Source: Candidatus Cryptobacteroides faecavium
GTDB lineage: Bacteria > Bacteroidota > Bacteroidia > Bacteroidales > UBA932
DNA length: 40,911 nt
Direction of reading: 5' to 3'
Assembly (NCBI GenBank): GCA_017694995.1
Contig: JADIMB010000063.1
Span: 1 to 40,911, forward strand
Part shown: piece by piece, positions 1 through 8,323 of the stretch
Layout: every line of letters begins with the position of its first letter
Position numbering within the stretch: the stretch's first letter is position 1
Notes under the pieces: model-generated
Seen by the model: the letters and a program-made list of their open reading frames with translations, nothing else
Told to the model about the DNA's origin: nothing
Databases searched by the model: none
Translations under genes and position numbers: made by a program

Positions 1-131
1 CGTCACCCCCAGTCACCTGCGGTGACAGCCCCGTCGGGGCATGCGGCTCCGCTTCGCTACGCCGGCACCTGCGCTGCTTCGGTTCCCATGCAGGAAACCT
101 CGCTGACGCTCCGGTGCGGCCCTGAAGGGCC
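1..131. repeat. Multi-hairpin intergenic repeat, copy A
   Basis: GC-rich non-coding unit that may begin left of the window. It holds a row of small inverted repeats: GTCACC/GGTGAC (loop TGC), GCCCC/GGGGC (loop GTC), CGGC/GCCG, GGTTCC/GGAAACC and GGCCCT/AGGGCC (loop GA). The segments GCACC and GGTGC can pair over a longer distance and close a branched structure. It shares long near-identical blocks with copy B (151 bp downstream) and with copy D near 38.5 kb, all in the same orientation. Any ORF through it is accidental. Confidence 0.85.
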
Positions 132-140
132 CTGTTACAG

Positions 141-283
141 AAATCCTGTCTGTCCACCCCCAGTCACCTGACGGTGACAGCCCCGGCGGGGCATGCGGCT
201 CCGCTGCGCTCCGCCGGCACCTCCACTGCTTCGGTTTCCATGCCGGAAACCTCGCTGACGCTCCGGTGCGGCCCTGAAGGGCC
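141..283. repeat. Multi-hairpin intergenic repeat, copy B
   Basis: Second full copy, starting with the lead-in AAATCCTGTCTGTCCACCCC that also precedes copy D as AAATCCTGACTGTCC. The hairpins are kept although bases differ: the first loop is TGAC-like rather than TGC, the second is GCCCC-GGC-GGGGC, and the fourth is a perfect GGTTTCC/GGAAACC. It ends in GGCCCTGAAGGGCC like the other full copies. Confidence 0.85.
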
Positions 284-296
284 TTCCCATTTTAAT

Positions 297-375
297 CCCC
301 AGTCACCTGCGGTGACAGCCCCTTGTTAAGGGGCGCCATCCCCCTTCCATCCCCCTCGCCGGGGGACCTGTCGCA
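297..375. repeat. Truncated or hybrid multi-hairpin repeat, copy C
   Basis: This begins like the others (CCCCAGTCACCTGCGGTGAC), but the second hairpin is lengthened to GCCCCTT-GTT-AAGGGGC with both arms changed in step. The rest of the unit is replaced by other short hairpins: CCCCC/GGGGG, CCTG-TCG-CAGG and, just beyond, GGCT-AA-AGCC. It sits closest to the 3' end of bioF. It is either a decayed copy or a junction with another hairpin family. Confidence 0.7.
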
Positions 376-392
376 GGCTAAAGCCTACTCCT

Positions 393-438
393 AAAAAGAG
401 GTAATTCAATGTAATTTAATAAATTAAATTCATTGAAT
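393..438 (-). terminator. Probable terminator after bioF
   Basis: About 20 bp past the bioF stop there is an AT-rich inverted repeat: ATTCAATG (404-411) pairs with CATTGAAT (431-438), and ATTTAAT with ATTAAAT inside it, giving roughly 15 bp with small bulges. On the minus strand it is followed by CTCTTTTTAG. The stem is weak in GC, so this is a moderate call. Confidence 0.5.
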
Positions 439-457
439 CCATATTAAATCAAGTGAT

Positions 458-1666
458 TCAAAGAACAGCTTTCAGCAGTGCGGCTGAAAGCGCATCGGTA
501 TCTTCGACGGTGAGTGCAGCGGTAAGTGAAATCCTCAGGCGGGAGGTGCCTTCAGGGACTGTCGGCGGCCTTATCGGCAGGAGATAGAACCCTTCTTTCT
601 GCATACCGGCGGCAAGGGATGCCGCCCGGCGGCTGTCCCCTGCCATCACAGGGATGATATGGCTTTCCGAAGGACACGGAAGCCCGGCGGATACAAGGGC
701 AGAACGCAGTTTCGACGCGTTGCAGGAAAGAAGTCTCCTGCGGTCTCCCATACCGGCCAGGCCCTGCAGCACACGGAGAGTCCAGAGCATGTTCAGAGGC
801 GGGAGCGCCGTAGTGAAAATAAAAGAGCGCATCCTGTTCACCAGGAAATCACGTATAACACTGTCGCACAGCACATATGCCCCGACAGAAGCCAGGGCCT
901 TGCCGAATGTCCCGCACAGGAAGTCTATATCCTGCATGACGCCCAGCTCCTGGGCCAGGCCCATTCCCGTCTCTCCCCTGACCCCTACAGCATGGGCCTC
1001 GTCCACATACAGCATCACTCCCGGATAGCGTTTCTTGAGCCCCGCCAGGAATTTCAGGTCGGCAGTGTCCCCGTCCATGCTGAAAATGCTTTCAGTGACG
1101 ATGACCACCCGGCTGTAATCCCTGTGGTGCTTCTCCACCAGGGACTCCAGCTGGTCCATATCCTGATGGCGGAAGCGGACACATTTCCCTGCGGACAGCC
1201 TTATACCGTCTATGATGCTTGCATGGACAAGCTTGTCGGCGAGGATAAGCGTCGAGGTATCGCACACTGCAGGAAGTATCCCTATGTTCATGTGGTACCC
1301 GCTGCTGAACACCAGGGCGGCCTGTCTGCAGGAAAGACGGCAAAGCATCCGCTCCACAGCATCATGGACATCGAAAGTGCCTGTAAGCAGCCTTGATGAA
1401 GCCGAGCCCAGGAGCATGTCTTCCGGCACAGGCGGGCACGTGCCCGATACCTGGCAAGCAGCCGCTGTCTCCTGAAGGAAATCCCGCATCAGAGGCATGC
1501 CAGGATCCGATGCTATACCGAGATAGTCGTTTGAAGAAAGGTTCAGCATCCGGCGGCCGTCCACGACGGCATATTTCCCGTCATGTCCGATACGCGGCAG
1601 ACGGCGGAGGTTGCCCGACGACTCCGCCACGGCAAGCTGCCCGGCAAAGAAACCGTCCGTGCTCAT
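458..1666 (-). CDS. bioF: 8-amino-7-oxononanoate synthase (BioF)
   Basis: PLP-dependent enzyme of the alpha-oxoamine synthase family. It condenses pimeloyl-ACP (or pimeloyl-CoA) with L-alanine in the cytoplasm, the first ring-building step of biotin synthesis. At 402 aa it is near family length. Visible motifs are NLSSNDYLG (about 42-50), SSGYHMN (121-127), DEAHAVG (222-228) and the PLP-lysine segment GTFGKALAS with Lys256. The start codon overlaps the bioA stop as ATGA, so the two are translationally coupled. The family also includes 2-amino-3-ketobutyrate CoA ligase and serine palmitoyltransferase, but linkage to bioA and bioB settles it as BioF. Confidence 0.93.
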   Translation of the reverse strand: MSTDGFFAGQLAVAESSGNLRRLPRIGHDGKYAVVDGRRMLNLSSNDYLGIASDPGMPLMRDFLQETAAACQVSGTCPPVPEDMLLGSASSRLLTGTFDVHDAVERMLCRLSCRQAALVFSSGYHMNIGILPAVCDTSTLILADKLVHASIIDGIRLSAGKCVRFRHQDMDQLESLVEKHHRDYSRVVIVTESIFSMDGDTADLKFLAGLKKRYPGVMLYVDEAHAVGVRGETGMGLAQELGVMQDIDFLCGTFGKALASVGAYVLCDSVIRDFLVNRMRSFIFTTALPPLNMLWTLRVLQGLAGMGDRRRLLSCNASKLRSALVSAGLPCPSESHIIPVMAGDSRRAASLAAGMQKEGFYLLPIRPPTVPEGTSRLRISLTAALTVEDTDALSAALLKAVL

Positions 1667-2946
1667 ATCTCCCCCGCTATCTTCACAAGGGCAGACGTAA
1701 GGTGCGAAAGCTCCTCATGTGTCATTATATAAGGAGGCATGATATAGACCTGCGTACCGAAAGGACGCACCCACACACCTTCCTCCACGAAACGTCTCTG
1801 TATCCAGGCCATGTCCACCGGCCTGCGTGTCTGTATGACGCCGATCGCGCCGAGCACCCTCACATCCTCGACCTGCGGCAGAGCGGCTGCCGGGGCAAGT
1901 TCTTCCCTCATCTGCACCTCTATCGCCTTCACCTCTGACTGCCAGTCCTTTGACAGGAGAAGCTCCACCGAAGCCCTGGCCACGGCGCAGGCAAGCGGGT
2001 TGGCCATGAACGTAGGACCGTGCATGAAGGCGTAAGGCGGGTTGTCCGAAATGGCGCTGGCCACCTCATCGTCAGTCAGCACGGCGGAAAGTGTCATGTA
2101 GCCTCCCGTCAGCGACTTGCCTATGCACATAATGTCAGGGACGACACCTGCGTGTTCCCACGCAAAGAGCTTCCCGGTGCGGCCGAAACCTGTCGCTATC
2201 TCATCGAATATCAGCAGGATGCCATTTTCGCGGCATAGCCTTGCGGCCTGGCGCAGATACTCCGGATGGTAGAACCGCATCCCTCCGGCACCTTGTACCA
2301 CAGGCTCGAGAATCAGTGCCGCCAGGGTATCGCGGCGCTCTTCTATCACCTTCTCTAGCGGCGCGATGTCGGAAGGGTCCCACTCCCCGTGGAAGCGGCT
2401 TGACGGCGACGGGACGAAATACCTCACAGGCAATGCGCTTCCGAACAGGCTGTGCATCCCGGTGACAGGGTCACATACGGACATGGCATTCCACGTATCC
2501 CCATGATAACCTGACCTTATGGTCACGAAATCCGTACGCTCCGGCCGGCCGAGCGCATAGTGGTACTGCACAGCCATCTTCATGGCCACCTCGACAGCCA
2601 CGGAGCCGCTGTCCGCATAGAATATGCGTGTCAGCTTATCCGGAAGAATATCAAGGAGGAGCTTTCCCAGCTCTATCGCAGGCCCGTGGGTCAGTCCCCC
2701 GAACATCACGTGGGACATCTTCCCGAGCTGGCTTTCCACCGCGGCGTTAAGCACCGGATGGTTGTAGCCGTGGATGGCGCACCACCATGACGACATGCCG
2801 TCAATGAGCTGTGTGCCGTCCTCAAGGACAATGCGGCAGCCGTGCGCCTCCCTGACCTTGTATGCAGGCAGCGGCGCTGTAGCGGAAGCATAGGGATGCC
2901 ACAGATGTGCGGCATCAAAAGTGTCGGTGTTCTTTTCCGGAAACAT
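1663..2946 (-). CDS. bioA: Adenosylmethionine-8-amino-7-oxononanoate aminotransferase (BioA)
   Basis: Class III PLP aminotransferase that uses S-adenosylmethionine as amino donor to make 7,8-diaminopelargonic acid. Motifs: LWHPY near the N-terminus, [13 protein letters not shown], the PLP-phosphate loop [25 protein letters not shown], the Asp of [13 protein letters not shown], and the PLP lysine in [10 protein letters not shown]. The ORF opens at 2982, but its first 12 residues ([11 protein letters not shown]) translate a motif that also lies upstream of non-biotin genes, so Met13 at 2946 is taken as the start, giving 427 aa. BioD and BioC are not in the window. Confidence 0.92.
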   Translation of the reverse strand: MFPEKNTDTFDAAHLWHPYASATAPLPAYKVREAHGCRIVLEDGTQLIDGMSSWWCAIHGYNHPVLNAAVESQLGKMSHVMFGGLTHGPAIELGKLLLDILPDKLTRIFYADSGSVAVEVAMKMAVQYHYALGRPERTDFVTIRSGYHGDTWNAMSVCDPVTGMHSLFGSALPVRYFVPSPSSRFHGEWDPSDIAPLEKVIEERRDTLAALILEPVVQGAGGMRFYHPEYLRQAARLCRENGILLIFDEIATGFGRTGKLFAWEHAGVVPDIMCIGKSLTGGYMTLSAVLTDDEVASAISDNPPYAFMHGPTFMANPLACAVARASVELLLSKDWQSEVKAIEVQMREELAPAAALPQVEDVRVLGAIGVIQTRRPVDMAWIQRRFVEEGVWVRPFGTQVYIMPPYIMTHEELSHLTSALVKIAGEI

Positions 2947-2964
2947 AAATTCAGTCGATATTTC

Positions 2965-2979
2965 AACGTCAGTTCGACG
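2965..2979 (-). promoter_or_regulatory. Recurrent upstream motif CGTCGAACTGACGTT, bioA copy
   Basis: The plus strand reads AACGTCAGTTCGACG, identical over 15 bp to 38399-38413 and close to 16827-16839. It is an imperfect inverted repeat (CGTC...GACG) lying 19 bp before the chosen bioA start. No clear TAnnTTTG box precedes it here, so bioA may be read through from bioB. The role is unknown. Confidence 0.45.
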
Positions 2980-3019
2980 CATTGATTATTTATAAAAGCT
3001 GTCTGTAATCAGAATTCGC

Positions 3020-3033
3020 CCCGGCATACCGGG
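3020..3033. other. GC-rich hairpin between bioB and bioA
   Basis: CCCGG-CATA-CCGGG is a compact 5-bp stem in the gap between bioB (ends 3070) and bioA. No T-run follows on the minus strand, so it is more likely a processing or attenuation structure than a strong terminator. Confidence 0.35.
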
Positions 3034-3069
3034 CCGGTCCCCTCCCGCAATGCTCCAGGGACGGCAGAC

Positions 3070-4185
3070 TTACAGTGTATAGCCGGCGGCAAGGATACGC
3101 GCCTTGTCCGTAGCGACATCGGCACCAGTGGTGGTGAGCATGTCGCCGATTATGGCCGAGTTGATTCCCACCCGGAAAGCCGTCATGACAGCCTGCTCCG
3201 AAAGCCTGGCCCGGCCACCCGCGAATCTCAGGTATGCATCCGGCATGACAAGACGGAACATGGCCACAGTCCTGATTATCTCATCTTCGGATATAAGGGG
3301 GATGCCGTACAAAGGCGTGCCTTTTATAGGGGAAAGGATATTTATAGGGACAGACTTCACTCCCAGTTCCCTGAGGGTGAAAGCCAGTTCGAGACGCTGC
3401 GCCATCGTCTCTCCCATCCCTATAATCCCTCCACTGCAGATATCCATACCGGCTTCACGGGCATCATGTAGTGTCTTGATCTTTTCTGTTTGTGTGTGTG
3501 TAGAGCAGAGATGCCCGAAATAAGATGGAGCTGTCTCCAGGTTGCAGTGATACCTGGAGATCCCGGCCCGGTAAAGCCGTATGAGCGCAGGTTTATCCAA
3601 CAGCCCTGCCGAGAGGCAGAGCGATATACCGCATTCCTTCTTCAGCAAGGCGGCTGTGCAGGAAATTGAATCTATTTCTTTTTCAGTGAGACGGCGTCCG
3701 CTGGTGACAATCGAGAATCTCCCTATGCCCTGGTCCTCGCATTGCCTTGCAGCCTTGAGGACGGCATCGGAGTCAAGAAGCGGATAACAGGAGACATCCG
3801 TATGATAATGTGCTGACTGGGCGCACCACCGGCAGTCTTCCGGACATCGGCCGGATTTGGCGTTTATGATTGAACAGGTGTCAAAACGGTGCGGGGCACA
3901 TTCCGCAGTCACTGCCGAAGACAAGGCGACCAGCTGCGGCAGAGGCACGGCCAGCGCCATGCTCTCAGCCTCCTCCCGGCCGAGTCCGCCCTGGCGGATG
4001 ACCCTCTCGACAAAGGATTCGTCAACAGCCCCGGACTTGTCCAGGGAAGCGTCGGCTATGCCTTTGCTCACATGGCCTATGGTCACATGCCTGCCTATAC
4101 TGCAGAACGCGGAATAGCCCTTGCGGCCCCATCTGCGGAACCGCAAGGATTTCTTTGAAAACAGTTTTCTATAATTTCTCTTCAT
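3070..4185 (-). CDS. bioB: Biotin synthase (BioB)
   Basis: Radical SAM enzyme that inserts sulfur into dethiobiotin, the last step of biotin synthesis. The SAM cluster motif CPEDCRWC supplies Cys114, Cys118 and Cys121, preceded by SIINAKSGR and followed by AQSAHY. Later segments include YHCNLETAPS, CSGGIIGMGE, INILSPIKGTPL and RFAGGR, all typical of BioB. At 371 aa it has about 50 extra basic residues at the N-terminus. The ATG overlaps the end of the upstream OstA-like gene by 17 bp. In-frame GTG codons at residues 34 and 39 are alternative starts that would give a more usual length. It probably shares transcripts with the envelope genes upstream. Confidence 0.93.
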   Translation of the reverse strand: MKRNYRKLFSKKSLRFRRWGRKGYSAFCSIGRHVTIGHVSKGIADASLDKSGAVDESFVERVIRQGGLGREEAESMALAVPLPQLVALSSAVTAECAPHRFDTCSIINAKSGRCPEDCRWCAQSAHYHTDVSCYPLLDSDAVLKAARQCEDQGIGRFSIVTSGRRLTEKEIDSISCTAALLKKECGISLCLSAGLLDKPALIRLYRAGISRYHCNLETAPSYFGHLCSTHTQTEKIKTLHDAREAGMDICSGGIIGMGETMAQRLELAFTLRELGVKSVPINILSPIKGTPLYGIPLISEDEIIRTVAMFRLVMPDAYLRFAGGRARLSEQAVMTAFRVGINSAIIGDMLTTTGADVATDKARILAAGYTL

Positions 4186-6910
4186 CTTTTCCCGGAATCA
4201 CAGCTTCCCCGGCCTCCGGAGGAGCAGCAGGCTCTGCAGTTTCTTTCTTCCGCCTCGCATCCCTGGCCTTCTGCTTCTCCATCCTGCGGAGATATTTCTC
4301 TTTATATCTGTCGACCTCAGCCGAGTCGCGCATGGCTTCCTCCTGTGCCTTGAGTATGAGTTTCAGCTTCCTCGCCCTTTCTTTCTCTTTCCGCTTCTCC
4401 TCCTTGGCTTTCAGCTTGTCAGCATCGGCCTGGTCCTTTTCAGCCCATTTCTTTTCCCTGGCGGCGACTCTGGCGGCCTTCTTTTCTGCCCGCTCCTTCC
4501 TGGCCATTTCCCTGAGCTGCGCCTTATCAGGCACTATAGAAGCGAGAGAGTCCGCTATATGAGCCTGTCTCAACGAGTCTGCGAGAGCCAGGGAATCTGC
4601 CTTGGCAAGAGAGTCCGCCACTGACGCCAGGCTGTCAGCCAATGCCACTGAATCCGCAAATGCTATGGAATCCAGCTTCACCACAGCCATGGAATCCCTG
4701 ATGAACTGCTCGCGGCGCTTTTCGTCCTGCTCCATCAGACGGCGTTCCCTCGCCTTCACACGTTCAAGCGAATCGCGCACCTCGATCTGAAGATATATGT
4801 CATCGATATATCCCGGGAAATACAGCCCTGTCTGGACGAAGCTGGCATGCGGCCTTGCAGAATATGCTGTCCGCTCAGACGGCCTGAGCTCCAGGGGAGT
4901 TACCGCATACCTGTCCGCAGGGCGCTTTTCTGGCTGCCAGCAGAATCCCTTGAGTATCTGCTCGTCACTGGTCATCTGAGCCACAGGGTACGCATCGCTC
5001 TTGGCAGTATCGAAATAGTATATCCTGTTTATGTTGCCGTCGACAAATATCGCGGAAAGCATCTTGGAATCCTTCTTGTTCACAGTGGCAAGCGCGTCAT
5101 TCTCTTCAAGATAGAACAGCGCCGACGCCCCGCCGAGCGCATCGAAGCGGCACAGCTGGGAATTCTCGTCGAAATATGCCATCATCTCTGTGCTCCTGAT
5201 CTGGTCGTAGTGCAGGGTGTCCTGCTCGTTGTGTACAAACGCATTGGCCATAAGACTGACCTTGTCCAGCCTGCTGCCCCTGACCAGGGCATACACGCTG
5301 TCGGCCACATACTGCTGGGTGACTTCATTCCAGATTACCGGCTGCTTGAACAGCCTTGCGATGGAGTCAAGGTCGGAATACTCCAGAGAGTCACATATTA
5401 TCTGCATGCTCCTCCTGTATATCTTAACATTGTCAACAGCCCTTACAAAGCCTATCTTGGTGGTGTCCTGTTCTACTGTCACGACGGAATCAGCCGCATG
5501 AAGGGAATCCGCGGCGGCAAGGGAATCTGCTGCGGCGAGGGTGTCCGATGCAGCGAGAGAGTCCGCAAGCCCGGGAGCAAATGACGCAAGTGAGTCAGCC
5601 CCTGCAAGAAGGCTGTCCGTAGGCATCCCCGCAGTCCCTGGCAACGAATCCGTGACAGCCGCGGAGTCAGCCGTCGGCGCAGTCTCTCCGGCCCCCTTGA
5701 CATCAGGCGCTGCAGGCGGCTTGGGACCTGGCGCCGGCATCTGGCCTTTATCCGGCTGCTTAGGCATGTCCGGCTTCCTGTTCGGATCATTCGCCGCAGC
5801 TTCGGCAGCAGCCTTCGCCGCTGCCTCCGCCGCCTTTCTCCTGAACTCGGTCACCGGGTCTACATCCATGGACGACACCCTTGCGGCGGCATCAGTGACA
5901 AGTACCGAATCTATGTCGCACATGCGCACAGTATAATATATGAGCGTGTCAGCTCCCATATATACAGTATCTCTGGATGCCTGGGATTCCCCGTCCTCCA
6001 CTTCAGCCACTACGGCCGGCTTTCTTGTCATGGTCACTCTGGAGAGAGAGTCGACATACGATATCTTCCCGGCAAGGCCGGAGACATTCCTGGTGGTGTC
6101 GGTTATCTGGGCGTTGCCGTACATGTCCACATCCATCGTGTTGCGGTAGAAATAAAGAGAATCGCTCCATGCCTCCTGGACATCCGACATCACATGAACG
6201 TCATTCCTGAAGAAGAACACCTCACGCCCCCTGTCGTACCACCCAGCATTGGCGGAAAGCATATTCTCGTCCTTCCATGCATCCGTACCGTATCCGAACT
6301 TCGCAAGGTTCCTGTCAGACTCGTACGTGAGTCTTGTCGTCTTCACAAAGATGGAGTCAGTGAACATGTTCACATTGTCTATAAAAGTGAAGAGCTTTAT
6401 CTTGGACTCGTAGCGCCCTGTCTCGCTCTCGATTATCTGCCCGTCCTTGTCTTTCATGGAGCCGCCGCCCCTGAACACGGCGACACTGTCCTTGGTGTTG
6501 TAGTCCAGATTCCTGGTCCTGAGGATATTGTTGTCCTTGTCCCTGAGCTGCACCACATTACCGCGGAATTCGGCAAGGTCCCTGTCTATATGGTATACCA
6601 TCTTTTCACTCTCCAGTTCAGTCTCTTCCTGGATTATCTTCACATTGCCGACAGCGTCTATTATCTTCGTGTCGACATTCCAGAGTGCGGTGTCGCAGAT
6701 AAGGTATGTATTATTATGCAGGAAAGTGGCCGGACCGGTCACCTTCCTGAGACTCTGTCCGTTCACATCCAGCAGCTGGGCTTTCTTGGCGCTTATGAGT
6801 ATGACGACGCTGTCCTGCGGTTCTTCCATCGCCTGCTCTTGGGCAATGGCGGAAACAGGAAGCGCCGCTATCAGCAGAACGCTATATATCAACCTCTTGA
6901 TAAACTTCAT
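4169..6910 (-). CDS. OstA/LptA-like envelope protein with ADSLA repeats
   Basis: The N-terminal half resembles the OstA/LptA-like beta-jellyroll used in lipopolysaccharide transport through the periplasm, with repeated short strands (for example DTALWNVDTKIIDAVGNVKI and YHIDRDLAEFRGNVV) over roughly the first 300 residues. The middle carries a Pro-rich linker and a run of ADSLA/AADSL repeats. A second ADSLA run near the C-terminus is followed by a Lys/Arg/Glu-rich likely coiled coil and a Pro/Glu tail. The ORF opens at 6955, but Met16 (MKFIKRLIYSVLLIAALPVS) begins a clear signal peptide, so the start is 6910 (913 aa). This leaves 14 bp after the SurA-like gene. Its exact place in LPS export is inferred from family and neighbours. 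Confidence 0.75.
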   Translation of the reverse strand: MKFIKRLIYSVLLIAALPVSAIAQEQAMEEPQDSVVILISAKKAQLLDVNGQSLRKVTGPATFLHNNTYLICDTALWNVDTKIIDAVGNVKIIQEETELESEKMVYHIDRDLAEFRGNVVQLRDKDNNILRTRNLDYNTKDSVAVFRGGGSMKDKDGQIIESETGRYESKIKLFTFIDNVNMFTDSIFVKTTRLTYESDRNLAKFGYGTDAWKDENMLSANAGWYDRGREVFFFRNDVHVMSDVQEAWSDSLYFYRNTMDVDMYGNAQITDTTRNVSGLAGKISYVDSLSRVTMTRKPAVVAEVEDGESQASRDTVYMGADTLIYYTVRMCDIDSVLVTDAAARVSSMDVDPVTEFRRKAAEAAAKAAAEAAANDPNRKPDMPKQPDKGQMPAPGPKPPAAPDVKGAGETAPTADSAAVTDSLPGTAGMPTDSLLAGADSLASFAPGLADSLAASDTLAAADSLAAADSLHAADSVVTVEQDTTKIGFVRAVDNVKIYRRSMQIICDSLEYSDLDSIARLFKQPVIWNEVTQQYVADSVYALVRGSRLDKVSLMANAFVHNEQDTLHYDQIRSTEMMAYFDENSQLCRFDALGGASALFYLEENDALATVNKKDSKMLSAIFVDGNINRIYYFDTAKSDAYPVAQMTSDEQILKGFCWQPEKRPADRYAVTPLELRPSERTAYSARPHASFVQTGLYFPGYIDDIYLQIEVRDSLERVKARERRLMEQDEKRREQFIRDSMAVVKLDSIAFADSVALADSLASVADSLAKADSLALADSLRQAHIADSLASIVPDKAQLREMARKERAEKKAARVAAREKKWAEKDQADADKLKAKEEKRKEKERARKLKLILKAQEEAMRDSAEVDRYKEKYLRRMEKQKARDARRKKETAEPAAPPEAGEAVIPGKDEEKL

Positions 6911-6924
6911 CAACACCTGTTGTT

Positions 6925-8307
6925 CTATTCCCCTGTACTGAACTTCGCATACCATCCGTCACGGTCGAAGTCGCAGTTCTTGAAAAGAGGGTCTATCACG
7001 ATATACGTGGTATTCAGCTTCGAATCGATGAAATCATCGACAGCCTTCATTGACGCCTTCTGCTTTACCTGCTCAGAGAGAAGGTTGTAGTCATTCTCGA
7101 ACGATGCAGTATGAGCAGGGATTATCTTGTCCACCTTGATGATCTTATATACAGTGTTGCCGTCCCTGCCTTCATTGTCAAGGGACTCCACAGGCTCGGA
7201 AATCTCACCTTCCTTGAGATTCTTTATCGCAGCATAGTCCTGAGGCTTGAGCTGGTCTATCTCGTAATAGGAAGACCCTGTATTCGGATCAGCCATCTGT
7301 CCCCCGTTGGTCCTTGTGGCAGGGTCTTCAGAATAGAACCTTGCCGCCATGTCGAAAGACACGGCCCCGTTGGCCATTTCAGTCTTCAGGCTGTCAAGGA
7401 CCCTGAAGGCATTCTCCTTGTCCTGTGCCGTATATTCAGGTCTCAGCAGGATATGCCTGGCATTGAACATGTCACCTTTCTTTTCAAGCACCTCGATTAT
7501 GTGGAATCCGTCGGGGGTCTCCACGATCTGGGATACGACTCCAGGCTTCAGGGCCATGGCGGCATCCGAGAATGCGGGCCAGAAAATGGATTTCGAAGCC
7601 ATCCCGAGCTCGCCTCCCTTCATGGCGCTTCCTGGATCCTGGGAATAAATCCTGGCGAGGGTGGAGAATTTCTCCCCGTTGATGATCCTCTCCCTGATGG
7701 AAAGGAGCCTTTCCTTCACAGCCGTATTGGCCGCCTCCCTGTCAGGATAGATGCAGATCTGGCTGAGCTGGTATTTGATAGGCACCACCGGAAGGTCCTC
7801 AGGGTCGGTATTCTTGATATACTCCTCCACATCATACGGGGTGATTTCAGGAATATCGTCCATTATATTCTGCTGCATCTGCTGGGTAAGGCTCTGGTCC
7901 TGGAAAGTCTTGCGCCACTCCTGACGCAGCTTGTATATGGGCTTTCCGAACTGCTTCTCGACTCCCTCGTCCCCGCCGCAATAAGTGCGGACCTGGTCCA
8001 GCCTGTTTGCAAGCTCGCTCTCTACCATGTCGTTGTTCACCTCAAGGGAGTCCAGCCTGGCCTGCATGAGGAAAAGCTTGGACACCATCATGTTCTCCAG
8101 TATCTCGCATCTGGCGTCCCTGTCCGAGACGAAGCCCTGTGCCATCATTATACGCACTTCCTCCTCCAGATTTGAGATCATTATCATCTCGTTGCCCACT
8201 ACAGCAATCGTCTTGTCCACGATACCGTCAGGATACTGCTGTCCGGAGGCAAGCGACGGGACGGCCATGAGCAGAGCCGCTATTGAGGTCTTCAAAAAAT
8301 TTTTCAT
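6925..8307 (-). CDS. SurA-like periplasmic peptidyl-prolyl isomerase
   Basis: Probable outer-membrane-protein chaperone. After a signal peptide (MKNFLKTSIAALLMAVPSLA) there is a SurA-type N-terminal helical region (about 25-165). Two parvulin/PpiC domains follow: the first has FSTLARIYSQDPGSAMKGGELG and GFHIIEV, and the second has ARHILLRPE, FDMAARFYSEDP and GGQM. The ORF track starts at 8361, but Met19 begins the leader and lies 16 bp after the preceding gene, so 8307 is used (460 aa). Its position between another PpiC-like protein and the OstA-like protein suggests a role in outer-membrane and LPS assembly. Confidence 0.85.
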   Translation of the reverse strand: MKNFLKTSIAALLMAVPSLASGQQYPDGIVDKTIAVVGNEMIMISNLEEEVRIMMAQGFVSDRDARCEILENMMVSKLFLMQARLDSLEVNNDMVESELANRLDQVRTYCGGDEGVEKQFGKPIYKLRQEWRKTFQDQSLTQQMQQNIMDDIPEITPYDVEEYIKNTDPEDLPVVPIKYQLSQICIYPDREAANTAVKERLLSIRERIINGEKFSTLARIYSQDPGSAMKGGELGMASKSIFWPAFSDAAMALKPGVVSQIVETPDGFHIIEVLEKKGDMFNARHILLRPEYTAQDKENAFRVLDSLKTEMANGAVSFDMAARFYSEDPATRTNGGQMADPNTGSSYYEIDQLKPQDYAAIKNLKEGEISEPVESLDNEGRDGNTVYKIIKVDKIIPAHTASFENDYNLLSEQVKQKASMKAVDDFIDSKLNTTYIVIDPLFKNCDFDRDGWYAKFSTGE

Positions 8308-8323
8308 TGCAATGCCTTTTGTC

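Noticed and set aside
1-457. Possible CRISPR array
   Set aside because: Repeat units are about 140 bp, unequal in spacing (151 and 139 bp) and lack unique spacers between short direct repeats.
659-1396. Long plus-strand ORF (245 aa) opposite bioF
   Set aside because: It is antisense to a well-conserved enzyme; high GC in this region gives long accidental frames.
2947-2982. N-terminal 12 residues of the BioA ORF as coding
   Set aside because: The DNA here matches a recurrent upstream motif found before two non-biotin genes, and BioA homology begins after Met13.
4847-5584. 245-aa plus-strand ORF opposite the OstA-like gene
   Set aside because: It lies antisense within a continuous, repeat-bearing coding frame and has no domain or leader.
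7111-8175. 354-aa plus-strand ORF opposite the SurA-like gene
   Set aside because: Antisense shadow of a gene with clear parvulin motifs and a signal peptide.
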